DNA of 64,000 nt from Capitulum mitella (lineage: Eukaryota > Arthropoda > Thecostraca > Pollicipedomorpha > Pollicipedidae), in contig CP099840.1 in the NCBI GenBank assembly GCA_030062745.1, positions 36,521,101-36,585,100 of the forward strand, read 5' to 3'. A program made the translations under genes and the position numbers. The number at the start of each line of letters is the position of its first letter. Positions within the stretch are counted from its first letter, which is position 1. Below the pieces are notes generated by a model. The model searched no databases. It saw only the letters and a list, made by a program, of their open reading frames with translations, and had not been told where the DNA came from. This document shows, piece after piece, positions 61,674 through 64,000 of the stretch.

Positions 61674-63986
61674 GTGAGATGGCGGGCGGGCTGTTGTGAC
61701 ACAGGCTGTGGGATGAGGTGGCTGGCAGACTGCCGGGCTGTGGGGTGGGGTGGCTGCGCACTGACACGGAGCCATCATTGGTCTGCTGGGCTGAGACAGC
61801 GGTTCTTGGTGCCGAATTTCGTTGTGGTATTATTCAAGATGCCTGGCGCAATGATGTTTAAGTCCTGTTTGTGGGGGCTATTTTGTGGATTACTTGGTGA
61901 GCTGGTAAAATAAAAGCACCTTAGTGAAGTCTGTTGCTTGTTTTGGGATAACGGGAAATCTTGTCGGTGATGCTCGGGGTGCCAGCGTGCTTCAGAGGCC
62001 TGTTGTCGTTTTGCAGTGGTGGCGGACGCCGGTTCCCGGTACGAGGTGGCCTACCCCAGCGGCATCTCCCACTTCCTGGAGAAGCTCTCATTCGGGGTAC
62101 ATGTTTCTCATTTCCTGAACTAATTCGGCATCCGCTTGCATGCGTTACGGCGCTTGTTTTGCATGGTGGTTTTATGTGTCGCCGTTGCTGCCATCTCATG
62201 CCATCCACTGTTGAGGTTTATGGTTGCCAGCAAACACGTGGCGGATCTTCGTAGTTTTAGCGTGCGGCCGAATTCCTGTACAGCCCTGATAAATTGGACA
62301 CATTGCCATCTTTGTCTTTCTTTGTTTGTATTTCCTACGCGCCACATAAATTCGATGAATCTTCTCGAAGCTATGAGCCGCGCAGATGTTACAAATCCCG
62401 TGCATTTCATGGCCATTTTCCTGTCCCCAGGCTACAAAGAACTTCAAGGACCGGAATGAAATTATGCTTACTTTGGAGCGGCTAGGCGGAATATGTGACT
62501 GTCAGCAGTCTAGGTACGATCCAGGAGAATGAAGTGTCACAACCGAGAGCAATCTGAACTCATTTGCCGTCCATTTGCATGTATACCCGGTCGTTTGATG
62601 GCATATCTATAAAAAGAAAACTGGGAAATGTGTTTGGTGGGTGCAATGCACTTGTGCCAGTGATGCGCATTTTGGTTCATTGTAAGTTCAGCAACACTGC
62701 CTGACCGCGTCTACCCTTCTGGCGTTGCAGAGACGTCTCCATACACGCTGCCTCGGCTGAAGCCAAGAACGTCGATAGCGTCATTGGTCTACTGTCTGAT
62801 GTTATATTACGGCCGTTGTTCACGGAGGATGAGGTTTGTGATTTCTTATTCTTTTCAGTATTCTTTTCTTGCAGTATTCTTTTCTTGATGCGGTTTTGCT
62901 TTTCAGGTGGTTTACGTTTGTTGACGTGGAGAAATGCTGACACCTGTCAATTTTCCGTGGCATATAATTCACATAATATTTGGGTGTTATGCGTCGACAA
63001 AAACTGGCAGCTATTTGAGCGTTTTTCTGCGGATGCGGTATGACCTAGCATTCCGCGCACCCAAAGACCTAAATTATCAAGCGACTTAGTCTATTATGTT
63101 GATGTTACTCTAATTTTTCAACGTTTAGTCTGGGTTGTTGCCTGGCGTGTTGGCGCAAAAACGTAGCAGTTTTCATTTGCATCTTTTGCGATATTTGTGC
63201 AAAGATCTGTGCGATGTTTTTTATGTCAAATTAAGATCAATTCAGTACTAGCCAGGAGCTGTGAAAAACTATCAGGTGCCAATGAATGCTGCGCTCTGCA
63301 GATGCAGACAACTCGCATGATGATTCAGTACGAGCTGGAAGATATCAGCAGAAACCCGCAGAAGGAGGCGCAGCTGATGGAAATGATACACGCGGTGAGA
63401 ACTCTGCTGATGTCTGTATGTTTGGAGGCTCAACATGTTGTATATTAAGGGCATTAGACATCGGAGGACATATATAAAAGAGAACAGAAAGGCTCCAAAT
63501 AAGTGTATCGGGTCCACTGTCCAATGTTTGGCTCCTCATGAGATACGGTAAAGCACATGGTCAAACGTTTTGGTGGTCTCTCTTGGCTGCCGATTCTGTC
63601 TTTCTTCCTGATTCGCTGTGAAATGTGGTATATCTGGTAGGCATCGTATATGCTCATCCTCTTCCCTGTTACTCTTCCCAATGACGGAAAATAATTTTGA
63701 ACACGACTACCTCACATAAAAATTGTTTAATAATGCCACTTGTTCCTGTGGCCGTATTATCCACGTGAGGTCGCCCTTTGCCCTGAATGAGAGCTCTCCT
63801 CCCGCTACTGCAGGCCGCCTACCGTGAGAACACGCTGGGCCTGCCCAAGACGTGCCCGCCTGGCAACGTGGACAAGATCAGCCGCCGCCTGCTCTACACG
63901 TACCTGCAGCGCCACATGGCGCCCGAGCGCATGGTGGTGGCCGGAGTCGGCGTCGACCACCAGCGGCTCGTGGACGCCGCGCAGAA
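61426..63986 (+). CDS. PMPCA: PMPCA, mitochondrial processing peptidase alpha subunit (6 internal exons, both ends missing)
   Basis: Six exons read in phase. They encode a mitochondrial-type N-terminal region, then [93 protein letters not shown], and [20 protein letters not shown]. This is the alpha subunit of the matrix peptidase that removes presequences from imported proteins. The HFLEK motif replaces the HxxEH zinc site of the catalytic beta subunit, as expected for alpha. The first exon (start codon, beginning of the targeting peptide) is upstream and must end with two carried bases; it was not found. The gene continues right of the window. It runs divergently from NDUFAF4. Confidence 0.93.
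62017..62096 (+). CDS. PMPCA: PMPCA exon: GISHFLEKL motif
   Basis: It encodes [20 protein letters not shown] then LEKLSFG. The acceptor is TTGCAG|TG and the donor GGG|GTACAT. It holds the degenerate HxxEK site. Confidence 0.92.
62431..62513 (+). CDS. PMPCA: PMPCA exon: GGICDC motif
   Basis: It encodes [20 protein letters not shown] then ICDCQQSR. The acceptor is CCCCAG|GCT and the donor TAG|GTACGA, carrying two bases. Confidence 0.93.
62731..62833 (+). CDS. PMPCA: PMPCA exon
   Basis: It encodes [20 protein letters not shown] then [14 protein letters not shown]. The acceptor is TTGCAG|A and the donor GAG|GTTTGT, phase 0. Confidence 0.93.
62834..63301. other. PMPCA intron, no other feature seen
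   Basis: 468 bases between the PMPCA exons ending TEDE and starting MQTT. The neighbouring introns 61674-62016, 62097-62430 and 63395-63813 are similar. None holds a repeat or gene that I recognise. Confidence 0.7.
63302..63394 (+). CDS. PMPCA: PMPCA exon
   Basis: It encodes [20 protein letters not shown] then [11 protein letters not shown], 31 codons. The acceptor is CTGCAG|ATG and the donor GCG|GTGAGA. Confidence 0.93.
63814..63986 (+). CDS. PMPCA: PMPCA exon
   Basis: It encodes [40 protein letters not shown], and ends [11 protein letters not shown] plus two bases. The acceptor is CTGCAG|GCC. The donor is AGAA|GTGAGT; reading on would hit TGA at once, supporting the splice. Confidence 0.92.
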
Positions 63987-64000
63987 GTGAGTGCGCCGAG

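Noticed and set aside
1-64000. CRISPR arrays, operons, prophage or other bacterial features
   Set aside because: The window is intron-rich eukaryotic DNA; the tandem arrays here lack the regular unique spacers of CRISPR.

Overview
This window is eukaryotic nuclear DNA, most likely from an arthropod and possibly a crustacean. The genes are finely divided by GT-AG introns, coding exons are GC-rich, microsatellites are common, and one gene looks like an arthropod ionotropic receptor (IR). Nothing bacterial or viral is evident. The species is an inference: barnacle-like crustaceans would fit, but I cannot prove it from the sequence.

Most of the window (1-52686, minus strand) is the 5' part of one very large hemicentin-like gene. 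I could read 55 consecutive coding exons by matching splice sites, reading phase and protein signature. They encode a signal peptide, a von Willebrand A domain with a MIDAS motif, the hemicentin-specific linker, and then 24 immunoglobulin (I-set) domains. Domain 24 runs off the left edge. The exon lengths sum to 8332 bases. Removing one apparent extra base in exon 8 gives 8331, or 2777 codons, and every exon junction then agrees in phase.

Intron 30 of hemicentin carries a complete, intronless gene on the opposite strand (15639-17801). It encodes a divergent ionotropic receptor/iGluR-type protein. Introns 1 and 6 hold two insertions with the hallmarks of hAT DNA transposons. One is 35677-39362, with a perfect 12-bp terminal inverted repeat (TIR), an 8-bp target-site duplication (TSD) and a BED-finger remnant. 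The other is 49946-51948, with imperfect 13-bp TIRs and an 8-bp TSD, inserted inside a 33-bp minisatellite.

To the right of hemicentin is NDUFAF4 (four exons, minus strand, 55445-58489), a complex I assembly factor. It is followed by PMPCA on the plus strand (six internal exons, 61426-63986, continuing off the right edge), the alpha subunit of the mitochondrial processing peptidase. NDUFAF4 and PMPCA are divergent and both mitochondrial. The first exon of PMPCA was not found. Base composition becomes clearly more AT-rich from about 57.2 kb.

The most unusual observation is a recurring pattern in hemicentin. At many exon-intron junctions the junction itself (exon edge plus splice site) is copied as a tandem array running into the intron, leaving several intact or nearly intact decoy splice sites. 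The clearest cases are exons 4, 7, 8, 14, 17, 27, 39 and 50. Other notable points are an Ig domain lacking both disulfide cysteines, an Ig domain with a roughly 75-residue loop carrying a tetra-arginine motif, a GC-AG intron, and two perfect hairpins side by side in an intron.
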